Of a stretch of 64,000 nt of DNA, positions 22,623 to 34,517 are shown in pieces (position 1 is the stretch's first letter; each line of letters starts with the position of its first letter). The DNA is from Jackrogersella multiformis (taxonomy: Eukaryota; Ascomycota; Sordariomycetes; Xylariales; Hypoxylaceae): NCBI GenBank assembly GCA_902806575.1, contig CADCXD010000011.1, forward strand, positions 2,666,001 through 2,730,000. Reading direction: 5' to 3'. The translations under genes were made by a program, and so were the position numbers. The notes under the pieces are model-generated. The model ran no database searches and was not told the DNA's origin. It saw only the letters and a list, made by a program, of their open reading frames with translations.

Positions 22623-23305
22623 TTAAACTAATCCATAATACGCAGCAAACGGATCATCAGTCTGATTCGACGCAGTCCACTCCATCATATTCCGTATCCT
22701 CTCGCTCTCGTTCCTCCCGTACAGCGTCTCGATCCACCCTAGCGTCATATCCGTGCCGGCGCTAACCCCCGACGCCGTCCACACGTTGCCGTCGACCACC
22801 CACCGGGCCTTGGCGATCCAGTTCACGTCCTCGGCGTGCTCGACCGTCTTGACCCAGTTGAAAGCCTGCTTGTTGGTCGTGGCGTTGCGGCCCGCGATCT
22901 TGCCCGTGCGCGCCAGCAGCGACGCCCCCGTGCACACCGTCATCATGTAGTCCAGCTCCGGGTCGTCGAAGCGGCCGCGCAGCCAGTCCACGTGCGGCCG
23001 CGTGCCGTCGATGTTCCGGCTGCCTGCGCCGCCGGGCACGAATATGACGTCGAAGGCGGGCGCCGTGGCGAAGGTGTGCGTGGGCAGCACGAACTGCGTG
23101 AAGTTGGGCGATGCGGACGATGCGAACATGCCCCCCGGGACACCGTCCACGACGGTGCGGTCGGCGCTCACCGGCTTGAGGTCCGTCGACACGAGAGAGA
23201 TCGCCATGCTATGTGTGAGGGAGACTAGGTTGAGCACGTTCAGCGGCCCGAAGACGTCCAGGGAAGTGAAGGCCGGGAACAGCACGTAGCCGATTCGGAG
23301 GGGCG
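22623..23305 (-). CDS. DJ-1/PfpI-family protein (5' exon uncertain)
   Basis: Main exon on the minus strand, 23305-22623, about 227 aa. The DJ-1/PfpI (class I glutamine amidotransferase-like) fold is evident: RIGYVLFPAFTSLDVFGP at the start, VIFVPGGAGSRN, the nucleophile elbow VCTGASLLARTG with its Cys, and ASGVSAGTDMTLGWI. This subgroup includes isocyanide hydratase-like and fungal ThiJ/PfpI enzymes; the reaction is not fixed by sequence. The frame upstream of 23305 hits a stop, and a clear acceptor (GCTAACCC branch, CCCTAG) ends at 23306, so a short 5' exon must exist. A candidate is 23479-23461 or 23467-23461, ending TCGT before donor GTAATA (intron about 155 nt); this is a weak donor and unproved. 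The apparent start at 23285 is a GTG and is not used. Confidence 0.8.
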
Positions 23306-24823
23306 CTAGGGAGTCGGGTTAGCTGGGCCGAACGTGCATCTTCATAACTATCACGATGACGGGAGTGCGCATACTAGTTACGTTGACCATGTTTACCTAG
23401 GTATTTATTCTAGTAGAGGTGAGTTAGATCCACTAGGTTAGAAAAGAACTATCTTATTACACGACATAGTAGCGATCATGATAGTCTATCTACCTATATA
23501 GGTACTTATATATATATATGATCGAGCTCAAGTACGACTTCATCGTGGTCATCAAGATTTTGTGCAGCGCGAGACCCCGGACAACCCGTCCTAGACACAT
23601 CGGAGAGCATGTTTGAGTGAATATAAGATGCAGGTTATTTTCTAATAGGATCCTTCCGGAATAATCGTCTTTACTTAGTGTAAGCGGACATCCATCGGAT
23701 ACGGCCTAACCGTTTAGGTCTCCTTTCCGATCGAATGGGGATTCCGGTCACTTTTTCACCAAAGCCCTACATTTTCGTACTCTAATAACTTCCCTCATAG
23801 AGGAGGTATTAAAATGGGATAAGCTTTATATCGTACATTAAAGCTTGCTAAAAATAAATATATAAGCCGTACTCAATGACGATGATTATTTGTATTTGAA
23901 ATGTACCTAGTTATTATAACATAGTATAAAATACATCTCCTCGCATGCAAAATTTTAGTGCAAGCGGGAAAAGGGGTCCAGATGACTAGCCTAGGGATTA
24001 GCGCCGTTAGGAAGCATTAATACTTGCCATGACTTTTTGCTAACTATACTTACTAGGTACTCAATCCCGTGTCCGGGCTGTGCGACTCGTATAGCCGTTT
24101 TCTATCAAGTTACTTACCTAGGTACCTTATAAAGGATTGCTTTCCCTTAGGTTTCTAGGTAGGTAACTTTTACTATACACGTATAACCACCTAAGTATAA
24201 AACTCCCGAAACAATGACTCTTCTACGATAATTCTAAGAGAGGTAGCGAAGTTACCTGGTTTATATCTTACCATAGCATAATAATAATGACACGTTCCGG
24301 TTCCCGAAGCAAGCCGATAATGGTTGATATCAAGATTACTAAGCAGGGTCCGTGAAAAGGGGCAATTCTATGAGATAAGTACCTAATGAAATAATTCCTA
24401 TTTTGAATATGTTATTAATGAAATGCTCAAACTACCTAAGTTACCTAGGTGGGATACTTAAGAGTTCCTACAATCTCTTAATAACCATATCGCAAAAGAG
24501 TATATGATGAGTACAGCTATATCGTGCTTAAGTAATCTGTGTTATGATTGACCCCTATAAAGATGGCGAGAATTGGAGAGAAATCTTAGAATGTATAATA
24601 TCCATACCTTAGGTAGGTACACACATTAATCTCCCAAGCTAACGAAGGGACCTGAGCTTACCTTAGCACCTGAGGGATACTAAACATGTTTAATCTCTTG
24701 ATTAGAACTAATACTCGGTCTTATAAATTTCGAGTATACCCTTTCAGAGGGTGGTTGTCCTCATCATTCACTGAGGGGGTTAGCCCCTCACCGAGCTCGA
24801 CCCCCCTCACACATGTGCATCAA
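23306..24823. other. AT-rich intergenic, contains promoters of two divergent genes
   Basis: 1.5 kb with a (TA)n tract at about 23507-23519 and several CCTAGGTA motifs (about 23394, 24114-24127, 24157, 24440, 24610). It probably contains the small 5' exon of the DJ-1/PfpI gene near 23461-23479. No other gene is seen. Confidence 0.5.
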
Positions 24824-25890
24824 ATGCATTGTGTTTCTCGAAATAGTATACTACCACGATTACGAAGCCAGAAAACTTCAACCTCATATCAAGCAAGACG
24901 AGTATATAGTATAGAAAGGAGAACATGTAAGCTAACCTAGAAAATTTTCTTTCGAATCCTGCTAATCTCAATTCTAGTGGCGGGCGACATTCCCCCAAGA
25001 CCATCAAGGTCTCTTGCGGGGAAAGTCGCCATCGTGACCGGAGCAGGCTGCGAGGGTGACGGGTTTGGTAATGGCCGAGCCATCTCGATCTTGTTGGCTG
25101 AAGACGGGGCATCGGTCGTCTGCGCCGATCTGAATCCCTCGTGGGCTGAGAATACTAGCGCTATGATACATTCGGAGGGGAAAGGAGAAACTATCAGCTG
25201 CCATGGAGATGTTACAAAACCTAACGACTGCCAGAATATCGTGGACACGGCGCTGAGCAAGTTCGGGCGAATTGATATCCTAGTTAACAATGTGGGTATC
25301 ATGGGCGCCAAAGGCTCGGCGACGGAGTTCGACTTGGACCAATGGCGCCGCGGACTGGACGTAAATATCACGAGCATGGCAAATATGGTTAAGGTGGTCG
25401 TGCCTGAGATGCGTAAAAACAGCGAGTCGTTAGGACAGATCCGAGGAAGCATCGTCAATATGGGATCCGTTGCGGGATTAGTAGGGGGCACTCCACACTT
25501 ATTATATCCAACCAGTAAAGGTGCTGTCCTGAATATGACACGCGCCATGGCGGCACACCATGCATCAGATGGCATCCGTGTGAACTGCGTGTGTCCAGGT
25601 AGGTGAGCACTAGTCAATTTATCTCCCTCTTATGTCTTGTGATAGGACTCAACTCCCTTGGGCTAACCATTTTAGGTATGCTTTATACGCCCATGATATA
25701 CGCGAAAGGCATGAGTGCCGAGACTAGAGCGGCCCGAAGAAACCGAAGTCTCTTACGAACAGAGGGGAACGCGTGGGATTGTGCAATGGCTGTTAGGTTT
25801 CTAGCTAGCGAGCAAGCTCGTTGGATCACCGGAAGTGTACTCACAGTCGACGCCGGCGCTACTGCCGTATCAGCTATTGAACTTGTGTAA
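24824..25890 (+). CDS. Short-chain dehydrogenase/reductase
   Basis: Three exons proposed: 24824-24926, 24978-25598, 25676-25890, giving 312 aa. It is an NAD(P)-dependent classical SDR. Motifs: cofactor loop VTGAGCEGDGFGNG (from about 54), NNVGIMG in place of the usual NNAG, SIVNMGSVAG with catalytic Ser, and YPTSK with Tyr 211 and Lys 215. After the second intron comes PGMLYTPM, and ITGSVLTVDAGAT near the C-terminus, as in the family. Introns: 51 nt (GTAAGC, branch GCTAATC) and 77 nt (GTAGGT, branch GGCTAACC). An apparent start at 24977 is GTG overlapping the acceptor, so an upstream exon is needed. The nearest in-frame ATG is 24824 and the frame is open to an ATG at 24686. The exact start is uncertain; the SDR body is secure. 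It is followed in tandem by the DHA2 transporter. Confidence 0.82.
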
Positions 25891-26389
25891 AGGGGTTCAT
25901 CGTTGCAGTTATCGATCCCAAGATATTTCACAGATAGCCATGATTTTCTGCTATTATATATATCCCTTCAGTAGCTATGGGCTTGGTTCATTAATCATAT
26001 GCTTCTTTACTTCGGTGGGTTGCCATCCACTCTATTATGCGACTCCGCATTCGAATGGATGCCGGTTTGCCTCGTGGAAGAGGGATACAGATTGCGCAGG
26101 CCAAGTATTCCCCGTAATTCCCGTAACGTAAGCCGGTAGCGGACCGGATCACCGTGTCATTAAGTCACCGCCTCTTTATAATGTGTATGAGACGCCCCGC
26201 ATAAAAGCAAGGGACGAGATCGGCCTGGCGGGTTTGTCAGTGACCTACTCCAAGCCAAACATCGTGAGCTTATAAATTTACCTCCTCATTCCCTCGAAAC
26301 TTGTCCCGTTGAAAAACTAGATAATGCCGCCCATACCTAAGTTGAGCGTGATTTTATGAGCTGAAAATTCCAGTCCACCTGTAATCAGA
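25891..26389. other. Intergenic between SDR and MFS transporter
   Basis: About 500 bp. It holds the SDR 3' flank and the promoter of the downstream transporter. No gene or repeat is seen. Confidence 0.55.
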
Positions 26390-28248
26390 ATGTCATTTCA
26401 GTCCTTACTCCATTATGAATTCACCCCAGGAACCAGCACTCCCGCGGCATCATCCGTAATAACTCCTGAAATCATAACCTCCATAGCACCACAGGAGAGG
26501 CTTGAGCGTTCATCTAAGAATGGAGAGCCCCCCTCGCCTCAGCTGGTGCCCCCATCACCTGAGGAAATCCAACGAATATTCGATGTGGCCCCATTAAATG
26601 TGACAAACAAACGCCGGCGGCTGGTTATCACGACACTCATCGTCGCTTGTAACCTCATGCAGATGATTTGTAACATGATGGGTATAGCCAGCGGGTTACC
26701 AATCAGCGAGAAACTTGGTGTTTCGGGTGTCCATGCCAACTGGGTCGGCGCATCTTACCCGTAAGTGAGGTCCTTTTCCGTTCAACCCGATTCTGTAGCG
26801 ATTGTTAACATGGATAAGCCTCACGCAAGGAACTTTCGTTCTTGTCAGCGGCCGCTTGGGGGCTGTGTACGGGCACAAGAATGTGCTACTGCTAGGGAGT
26901 TTTTTCCTTATCGTCTTTACTTTCGTATGCGGATTCTGCAGCAATTTTATAGCTTTTAACGTTATGCGTGCGTTGTCCGGGATTGGAGGTGCCCTCATCA
27001 TGCCAAACGCTGTCGCCATGATCGGAATTACCAACCCTCCCGGCTTTGAAAGGAATCTGAGTTTGGCCTTCTTCGGCGCATCTGGACCCATAGGTGGCTA
27101 CCTCGGTTCTCTCATCACTGGTGGCTTCCTCCAGAGTGCCCCGTTCGTCTGGTTGTTTGTATTCATGTACGTGTGCCTTGTGAGAGGATTGACAAGCCAC
27201 TAATGTCTGTGAACAGTGCAGCCATGAGCTTGATAGTCACGGTACCATTATGGGCGCTTCTCCCACGAGAAGTACCCGTGGATCCTTATGGGAAAGTTGA
27301 CTGGATCGGTTCCTTTCTTGCTCTGGGTGGTTTGATTGTCTTCAACTTTGTATGGAAGTAAGCATCTCCAATTCGAAAGATATGACCATATTTAACCTTG
27401 CTCTCCTCGTTAGTCAAGCGCCAGCTGTGGGATGGTCAAACCCCATGATCATATCCACGCTTATCCTGTCTGTAGCTCTGTTCGTTGGATACTACATCTG
27501 GGAACACTACTTCTCGTCTGATCCAATCATGCCATTGAGCATATTTAAAGCCCCATCCTTTACGCCCCTAGTTTTGGTGGTTCTTCTAAATTTCATGGCA
27601 ACAGGCATTTTAGTCTGGTATACAGCTATCTGGTTACAAGATATCCGTCATTGGACAACGGTACAGTTCGCCGTGGGTTGGACTCCTTTTGGCCTCGGCG
27701 GTGCTGCTACCACGTTCCTAGCTGCCTATCTAATCCCACGACTATCGGCACAGTGGATTTTAGCAATAGGCGCCTCTTGCATGATGATTGCCAACCTTCT
27801 CATTGTCACCATGCCGGAACAGCAGTCTTATTGGTACCAGGTTTTCCCAAGTACTATTATGTCTTCATTATCACCTGACTTCACCTACACGGCAGCCCAA
27901 ATCATTGCTAGCAACTCCGTTAGTCGAAAGCAACAAGGCATAGCTGGATCACTTATAGGCTCTTTACTTCTATATGGTAACAGTCTCGGGATTGGATTTG
28001 CATCGACTGTAGAATCAGAGGTGAGCAAAAGTCGCGGCAAGGTGGCAGGCTACAGAGCGGCATTATACTTTGCAGTAGCCCTTTGTGTTGTCGCGCTAAT
28101 ACTCGATATTTGCTTCGTGAGGCTCGTGCGGGACAACCGGGAGGGCTGGGAAGATCCTGCAGACGTAGACCCAGCCGATGATGTCGCAGCTCCAGTAGCG
28201 ACAGGAACAGAGCTGCGAGAGCTACCACCACAGCTAGAGCAGCGCTGA
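26390..28248 (+). CDS. MFS transporter, DHA2 drug:H+ antiporter type
   Basis: Four exons: 26390-26760, 26819-27166, 27217-27357, 27414-28248, giving 564 aa. After a cytosolic N-tail rich in Ser/Pro/Glu there are many hydrophobic segments, consistent with the 14-helix DHA2 family of fungal drug and toxin exporters in the plasma membrane. Recognisable pieces are LTQGTFVLVSGRLGAVYGHKNVLLLG (family motif A, GRLGAVYGHK), MRALSGIGGALIMPNAVAMI, GASGPIGGYLGSLITGGF (motif C-like), and FERNLSLAFFGA. Introns are 50-58 nt and all splice back into frame (YP-LTQG, FVFI-AAM, VWN-QAPA). The substrate cannot be predicted. Its position beside the SDR (upstream, same strand) and the peroxygenase (convergent) suggests a local oxidation/export group. 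The C-terminus is acidic and Pro-rich. Confidence 0.9.
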
Positions 28249-28595
28249 AATGCATGGCAAGTGGGTGACGGATGATATCAAAAATATTTAAAATATAAAA
28301 TTATATATATAGAGCTCTTCGACGCAATATATTTCTTGCAAGTCTATACGTCTATGTATGAAAATAGGGTCATGTATACTCCTATTATCTAAAGTTATCT
28401 ATAATATAATACATCGAAATCGTGATGTTTGTTATTTATTGCCACCGTATAGACCAACCATTTTCAATATTCATGTGCTGGCCTCGGGGATGAGAAGAGT
28501 ATGGACTTAATGTTATGTACCCTGATATAGCCACTCCGCCCAACACATGCGATCTTATTCTTAGACTATCAAGATTGCTAACCACCAGATAGCAT
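28249..28595. other. Convergent gap between MFS transporter and peroxygenase
   Basis: 347 bp, very AT-rich (TATATATA near 28303). It serves as the 3' flank of both genes. No other feature is seen. Confidence 0.55.
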
Positions 28596-29619
28596 CTAGT
28601 GGTAAGGGCAACGGACTTCAGAACGCTTAGTCATCTTGCCAGGTGACTGAGGGAAATGTTCAGCTTCACGGATCTTGTCCATCATGCTAGCAAGGTCATC
28701 CGACGAGAAAGGTATCTTGGCTTTCGAAAAGCCTAGCTCATAAGGCAAGCGTTCCTTTTCTATGACGATCATATCATGTTAGCTTTCAAGTGCGCAAATC
28801 GTGTTGCAGATTATTGCCTCACCGAATAGGTACTCCACGTATTTCTTAGGTACCGTGCCAGACGTTTTATCGCCTAAAATGGCGATGTAAGCTGCCGATT
28901 CACCTACACTGAAGGCTGCACCTAGGTCGGATAGTGAATACTCGGGATTCGTAAGGTTCGAAGTCATGAGACGCGCTACGCGAGCGTTGGCAGCCATCTG
29001 TATGTTGATTATGTCACCAGTCCAATACGACTTAGTCTGGTTGAAGACGGCCTCGTTAAAGACATCTGCGGGCCCGAAGAAAGAATCTTGACGGCTAAAA
29101 TCTCTCAGGTTAGCAGATGAGAACTTGAACAACAGGTACGGAATGATAAAAGGAAAGGTTTGTAGACTGACCTCAACGAGGCATCGTGTTCCAGGACATT
29201 GTGACGGCTAAGATGATCTAAGTCGAAATATGTTGCATTAGGCTTCGGGTTCGTGGTCGCCGCGAACTCAAACAAAACCTCGGAGAGCTCTTGGTTAATG
29301 TTTAGAGCGGAACCCAGAGCATTCACGGTCTTGTTCACGGTGATTCCTTTCCCATCATGCGGTAAGAAGCCATCTGAAACTTATTAGCAATATGATTTCG
29401 TATACTGGAAGAGTAGACTCACGGTTTGCTAAAGTATTGAGCATAGGACAAGGAGCGCGAACTATCAAACATTAGTTGTGCTGTCATCGATCATGTTATT
29501 TCCAAGGTGAGATTAGGCATACCATCACCCGGCCCAGGGGCTTTCCATCCAGAATTTGAAGGCGCCGAATGGACATTTGAGCCGAAGGCTATAACAATGG
29601 AGAGATATACGGACTTCAT
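28596..29619 (-). CDS. Secreted heme-thiolate peroxidase / unspecific peroxygenase (chloroperoxidase family 2)
   Basis: Five exons on the minus strand: 29619-29523, 29461-29423, 29373-29172, 29094-28823, 28759-28596; total 257 aa. Family 2 peroxidases use a cysteine-ligated heme and H2O2 to oxygenate or halogenate substrates outside the cell. A signal peptide precedes HSAPSN. The heme-ligand motif RAPCPMLN places Cys at 37, NHGFLPHDGKGI follows, and the acid-base motif LEHDASLSRQD places Glu at 107. Further blocks are DVFNEAVF, YSLSDLGAAFSVGESAAYIAILGD, VEYLFEKERLPYELGF. The small size fits the short (group I) UPO branch. The Cys ligand sits in a 39-nt exon. Intron junctions restore all family motifs (for example SLS-RQD across 29171-29095). 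Oddly, SP-like N-terminus and C-tail KRSEVRCPYH leave a second Cys near the end. It converges with the DHA2 transporter. Confidence 0.88.
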
Positions 29620-32088
29620 TTTGATCTAGGTAGATAAATTCAAGATTTCCTATCAGCCTGAATATCTAATCAAAGACAATGTAAACGTGGTCATGTTTAC
29701 AGTATTATATATAAATTCTCGGGTTTAATCCTAGACTTCATCCAAGCCGAATAAACGGCCTGCGAGTTACGCCGGCGGGCTTTAGGATGTACTCGGGATA
29801 AGACTTTGGTTTCCATGAAGTAGTACGCCGCGTCATCGGAATCAGGCAGCAACCAAATGTTCTGCATAATACCTATCACATCTCAAAATACTCATTTTAT
29901 ATGGTCCATGTTACGGTCTAATGTGAAGGGCAAGTCACCAAGGATCTAAGAAGCGAAATCTACCGTGATACGAATAAAAAAGCTTAGCCTCAAACCCGCC
30001 GCAAAATGCGAACCCGTCAACAACGGCAGCAAATCAGCTTTGTGGGGACAAGGGAGGCCCGCAGTGCCGATTGTGTGGCGGAGTAGTCAAATCATCAGGG
30101 GATGTGCATGGCAAGTATAAGCTGTGGAAGCAATACCGAATACGGCCCTATACGGCCTTGTTCCGATTGGACCGTTTGATCCTTCGATTTCTTCCTAGAA
30201 GCTTTTGGCGAATCAACATCTATCCATTATCAATACGGGGGATGTATTATGTGTGATATTATAATTACATTAAAGGCACGGCTTATTATACGTACAGTGC
30301 AGGAAAATGTCTCGGACAGCAACTAGAAAGCCGAAGTCTCCGTCGGTCTGAAGTACATGGTAGTAAGGTCCTCAATGCTCGTGCGGCTGAACCAATCGCA
30401 GGGATTAGTTAAGTCATATCAGAAAACATTATCCGCCCTGAAGACCTCGACAGCTCGATTCCCGGGTTATTCCCAAATGTAATTCATGACAATTAAACAT
30501 CATATTTACCTGCCTAAGCAGTTAGGTAAGTAATGTTTACAGGTTTCCTTGACAAGCCCTTAAGCAAAGTGTGCCTTGTCGACTTATATCATAAGTTTTG
30601 GGTTAAACACCTTACGCCCCTTCAGTATAGCTCAGCTCCAGATCCATGTCATTAAGCACTGCCCTGATCCTAAAAGTTGCGTAGTCGATCTTAATCTTTC
30701 TCTTGTTCAGCTAATACATAGTAACCACGTAAGAAAACATCGATGACGGTCTTAAGTCTGCACATTCGCTTTCATTGAGTTATTCAGAGCCTACTTGGGT
30801 AAGTAAGTACCTACCTAGGTAGGTAAATATATAAATTCAGGCTAGTAACTATGATAAAATATAACTAACCTAACTACCCACTACCTACCGGTAATTATTT
30901 TTTAAAAAGACTTTAAATATTGCATCAAGTAATTTTATTACCTGAATGCCAGCTTTACGACACCAATGAATTATAGAGATCGCTTAGCCTATACGACAAA
31001 TATCTCCAAGCCGTGTCTCGGGTGATCCGATGGCTTGAACGCCATTTTCCAAGTACCTATTGTAGGGCGGAATCGACTTAGCTTACCTATGTACTTACCC
31101 CAAAGGTAACTGAGAATTACCACGAGGATTAACTCAGCCTCGATATTTCCAACATTCATACATCATTAACCTAGGTACAGAAGGGCGAGCCAAGTATTCT
31201 AAGATAAGCCATACATTATTAGATATTGGTCTTTGGTCCCAGCCACGGGCGCAGTCGGGCTGAGATTTCATAGAAATCCACAGACCTGTGACGCTTTCCA
31301 TAATAGTCGTAATCCTATACTCACCGTTTCACTGTAGCTCAGGAGGCTTTGACCTACCGTTCTTATGTTCATCCTACGTATCTTGTTTTCATGATGGGTT
31401 TGTATTGTGTTAGTTATTTTAAGAATTTTTATGATACATCTAACAACTACCTAGGTTAGATCTTATATATTGAATTTGCAAATAACGATTGCATCATATT
31501 TAAAGTTAAAGATGATGTCCCGTCATCCCTTAAAAGACAACAAGAATTTTATTAAACCCTCTCAAGTCAGTTGATAAAACACATAATACTGAAGTAAAAG
31601 ACTTGTTGCTCCGCCTATCTCCTTCATTAACAGACAATAGTAACCTCTTTATATATCAGTACTTGATGTAATAATGTTGTTGCTATTTGACAGTCAAGGA
31701 AATAATATCGAAAAGCGAAGTTTTCAAATGCCTCGCAATTCTCTGCTGGTACCGGAAAAGGTGGCATTTATGTGTGGGAAAAGAGTCTAACATTAATAGG
31801 GGCATGGTTCTCCACATTTTTCTACGATACTTCCCCCCTTTTTTTATATCCCGCTTCTCACTAATGCCATCCCGCGCAAGTGATTATCCTCCCAAAGTCG
31901 TCATTACGCCTACCTAAGTAGGTAATTACCTATAATACGAAGTATCCCTTTCAATCCGGTAAGTCTTTCGCACCACATAACCCCAAGGGTTGCAGTCACC
32001 GGGAAGGTAGGTCTGCATGACCGTGATAATTCCCATGAACTTCTCCATAAGAAAGAAGTTTTATGCTGGAGCTAAAGTTTAACACCCA

Positions 32089-32160
32089 TCCCTTTAACTG
32101 ACAGTTATTTGCACCCCTAATCTATGGTAAAGGGATTTTGGGTAACTGCCAGTTAAGGGG
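32089..32160. repeat. Inverted-repeat hairpin, MITE-like
   Basis: Left arm 32090-32107 (CCCTTTAACTGACAGTTA) pairs with right arm 32143-32159 (TAACTGCCAGTTAAGGG) with one mismatch and one extra base. Each arm is itself an interrupted palindrome AACTG-N-CAGTT. The inner sequence (ACCCCTAATC and GATTTTGGGT) also pairs partly, so about 70 bp can fold back. No coding capacity. It could be a short non-autonomous element relic. Confidence 0.55.
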
Positions 32161-32651
32161 ATATCTACCTCAGAGTGTGATGTGCATACCCGCCCATCGC
32201 CGTCTGCTACTACAGCTCAGATACTTCGGCCTGTCCGCTGCCGCTTTTCCAACAAAATTTTAGATCAGCATCTAGATAACCTAATAGCTAAGAACCCTAG
32301 GACTATGGCTATAGCCTTCAGAGCGCTGCGTAAAATATTTACTGAGTAAAAGAAAACTTGACAGGGAAAGATAAACAGGGCGAGTCCAGGGGTATAAAGG
32401 GCAGGCTTAATCATAAGGACCACCACCCAAGTAGTTGTTAACGGTGATTACGACGACATTCGTCGTAGCAACAACACAATAATTGGTGGCATGCTCTAAG
32501 AGGCAGGTTGAATAGGTTTTCAAGGTCGTAAACTTGTCTGTCCGGCCCGAATACGATTCACTAGCATAAGAAATTATCGCCAATCGAAGTTGGCAGGTAT
32601 CTAGGATAGAAATATTCTAATAGTGTGGGTTACATTTATATCGGCCTATAG

Positions 32652-32674
32652 TTACCTAGGTACCTAGGTAGGTA
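32652..32674. repeat. Dispersed CCTAGGTA palindrome
   Basis: A copy of the window-wide motif: two TACCTAGGTA units overlapping by two bases and then AGGTA. It lies in the gene desert, 560 bp downstream of the hairpin. Confidence 0.75.
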
Positions 32675-33040
32675 TCCAGCAGGTTTCCGAAGGAGACAGT
32701 CACGTTCTTGACATTTGAATCAAGATTTTGAATTACTAGGTTAGGAAGTAAGAATAGAATTATTCCATACCTAGTATTAGGTCCTCGTCTCTGTTCTCGG
32801 CAACTCTATGTTGCCCTTCACATCGTGATCACTTTCTGCTTCCTTTCACTCTACGAAATAGCCAAAACCTAAGGGCTCTCTTATTCCCCGACAATGTAAA
32901 ATATATCTGCCCCCTATCCATTGACAACATCTGATGGTCCTGGGGTTCCCCATATCGACATCATGCGCAAAAAGCTATACTAACATACACTATATGTATC
33001 AACTCAAGAAAGAACTTGCGAATAATATCCATGAGATATT

Positions 33041-33358
33041 GTGGTCGACCTTTACGGCTCCAGCAACTCATCAGCAGCTACCGCCACTATAATTGAGATT
33101 ATCAATGAAGACCGAACACTAGGTATTCATGCTACATTTTCCAACAAACCAAACCCCGATATTCCTCTAGACTCCCTTCGATGCATCAAAGTTCTTAATG
33201 TCACAATACATTTTCTAAAGGATGACCTCGGAACTTTCGATGGCGCAATTACAGCACTGCTCACAACAGATCTGGCCAACGTCATGCCTATCTTCGAGGA
33301 TTATAGGGGTGAAAGTTACATGTCTGAGCCCCTTCACGCCGGAGATTTTCCCAGTTGA
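33041..33358 (+). pseudogene. Headless 105-codon open frame, possible gene relic
   Basis: The frame begins with GTG GTC GAC and contains no ATG-started form of comparable length. It reads as normal protein composition (IIEIINEDRTLGIHATFSN, then SLRCIKVLNVTIHFLKDD). No family is recognised and no convincing upstream exon was found. It may be a decayed coding fragment or chance. Confidence 0.2.
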
Positions 33359-34331
33359 TAAGTTTCTGTATCTCACCTTCTGAGGGCAAAGGACCCTCTG
33401 CCCTTATTCCTAGATGTGGCAATGATACTTCAAACCTGGTATCGGCTTAAAGGACATTGCATCCAAGGCGGCATAGGTAAATCCATCGAAAGCGACCGAC
33501 CAACCAGTCAATGCTGAAACCCCCTAAAGCGGCTTATGCTGCAAATGAACCGATGTATGGCGAATTAACTGTTCCGTCGACTGCACAGCTAGTCAGTATC
33601 TACAGTGAAGATGAGGGTGAGGTCATCAATAGCGATCGATTAACCGACTAGGTGGTTCTGCAATCTACTAAGACACTCAGTACCATGGACGAGTCTACCA
33701 GTGGTGATCGATTAGCTGGCAAGGCGTCTCAGGGGATTATCGAAAGTTATAATCCAAACGGACTCGTTGGTGAACAGACTGGCCGCTAAACCCTACTCAA
33801 TCTTATATTAACTCGAGCGGATGAGCATGATCAGGTCTTAGACCCGCCTGTCGCTTCTGTGATAGTGCGGCTAGAAAGTCTACTGCGGACATTGTGGACT
33901 GAGTGCGTAGGATGAATGGCAGGCGTCCACCCAAGGACAATGAGGTTTGAGACAATCTCTTAGAGGAGAATTCGAAGAATGAGATGGACAGAGTGGTATC
34001 TATCTAACTAGATGCTTACTCGAAGGTACATACATGCGCTTCCTAGGCAAGATAGACATGATTGGGTGTGATCATTAGCCCCTGATTAACTCGGGCAGCT
34101 TGGACAGCAGTTCTTGGCATAAATCTCATGATGGAAGGGCTAGATACCACCAGAGCTTGTCACTAATCGAGAACAACGTGCATACATCCATATGCGATTG
34201 AAGCTGCCTGCGTACCTAGGTAGTATTATTATTGAAAATATTCAGGGAGTCACTATGAAGATACGATGTACCACCAATTCCTAGATACAGCAACACGAAT
34301 TGAATTCATGATAAATAGGTAGCCGTAGGTA

Positions 34332-34517
34332 TTATTGAAAATTCACCAACACCGCTCCGTTGATAGGATAGCCCGCGATGGGTTTCATTCTCGTACCAAA
34401 CTTTTTGCCCTCTAGCCATTCACGTCGCGGCCCATGACGTATGAAGCGGAACCCTCCACCGTGACCATACTTCTTATGCAAGGGGATCACGTCCGGCTGG
34501 CCTCCGATGCCAGTCAA
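34332..34517 (-). pseudogene. Headless 60-codon open frame, possible gene relic
   Basis: Minus-strand frame starting at a TTG, with codon composition richer in GC than its surroundings. It includes HKKYGHGGGFRFIRHGP and REWLEGKKFG. I cannot name a family. It could be a leftover exon of a lost gene beside the DHA2 transporter. Confidence 0.2.

Noticed and set aside
28595..28625. tRNA A-box-like TAGTGGTAAGGG
   Set aside because: It overlaps the last codons of the peroxygenase gene, and no cloverleaf or B box follows.
29697..29879. 60-codon minus frame upstream of the peroxygenase
   Set aside because: No homology recognised and it lies in the likely promoter; the peroxygenase start with its signal peptide is at 29619.
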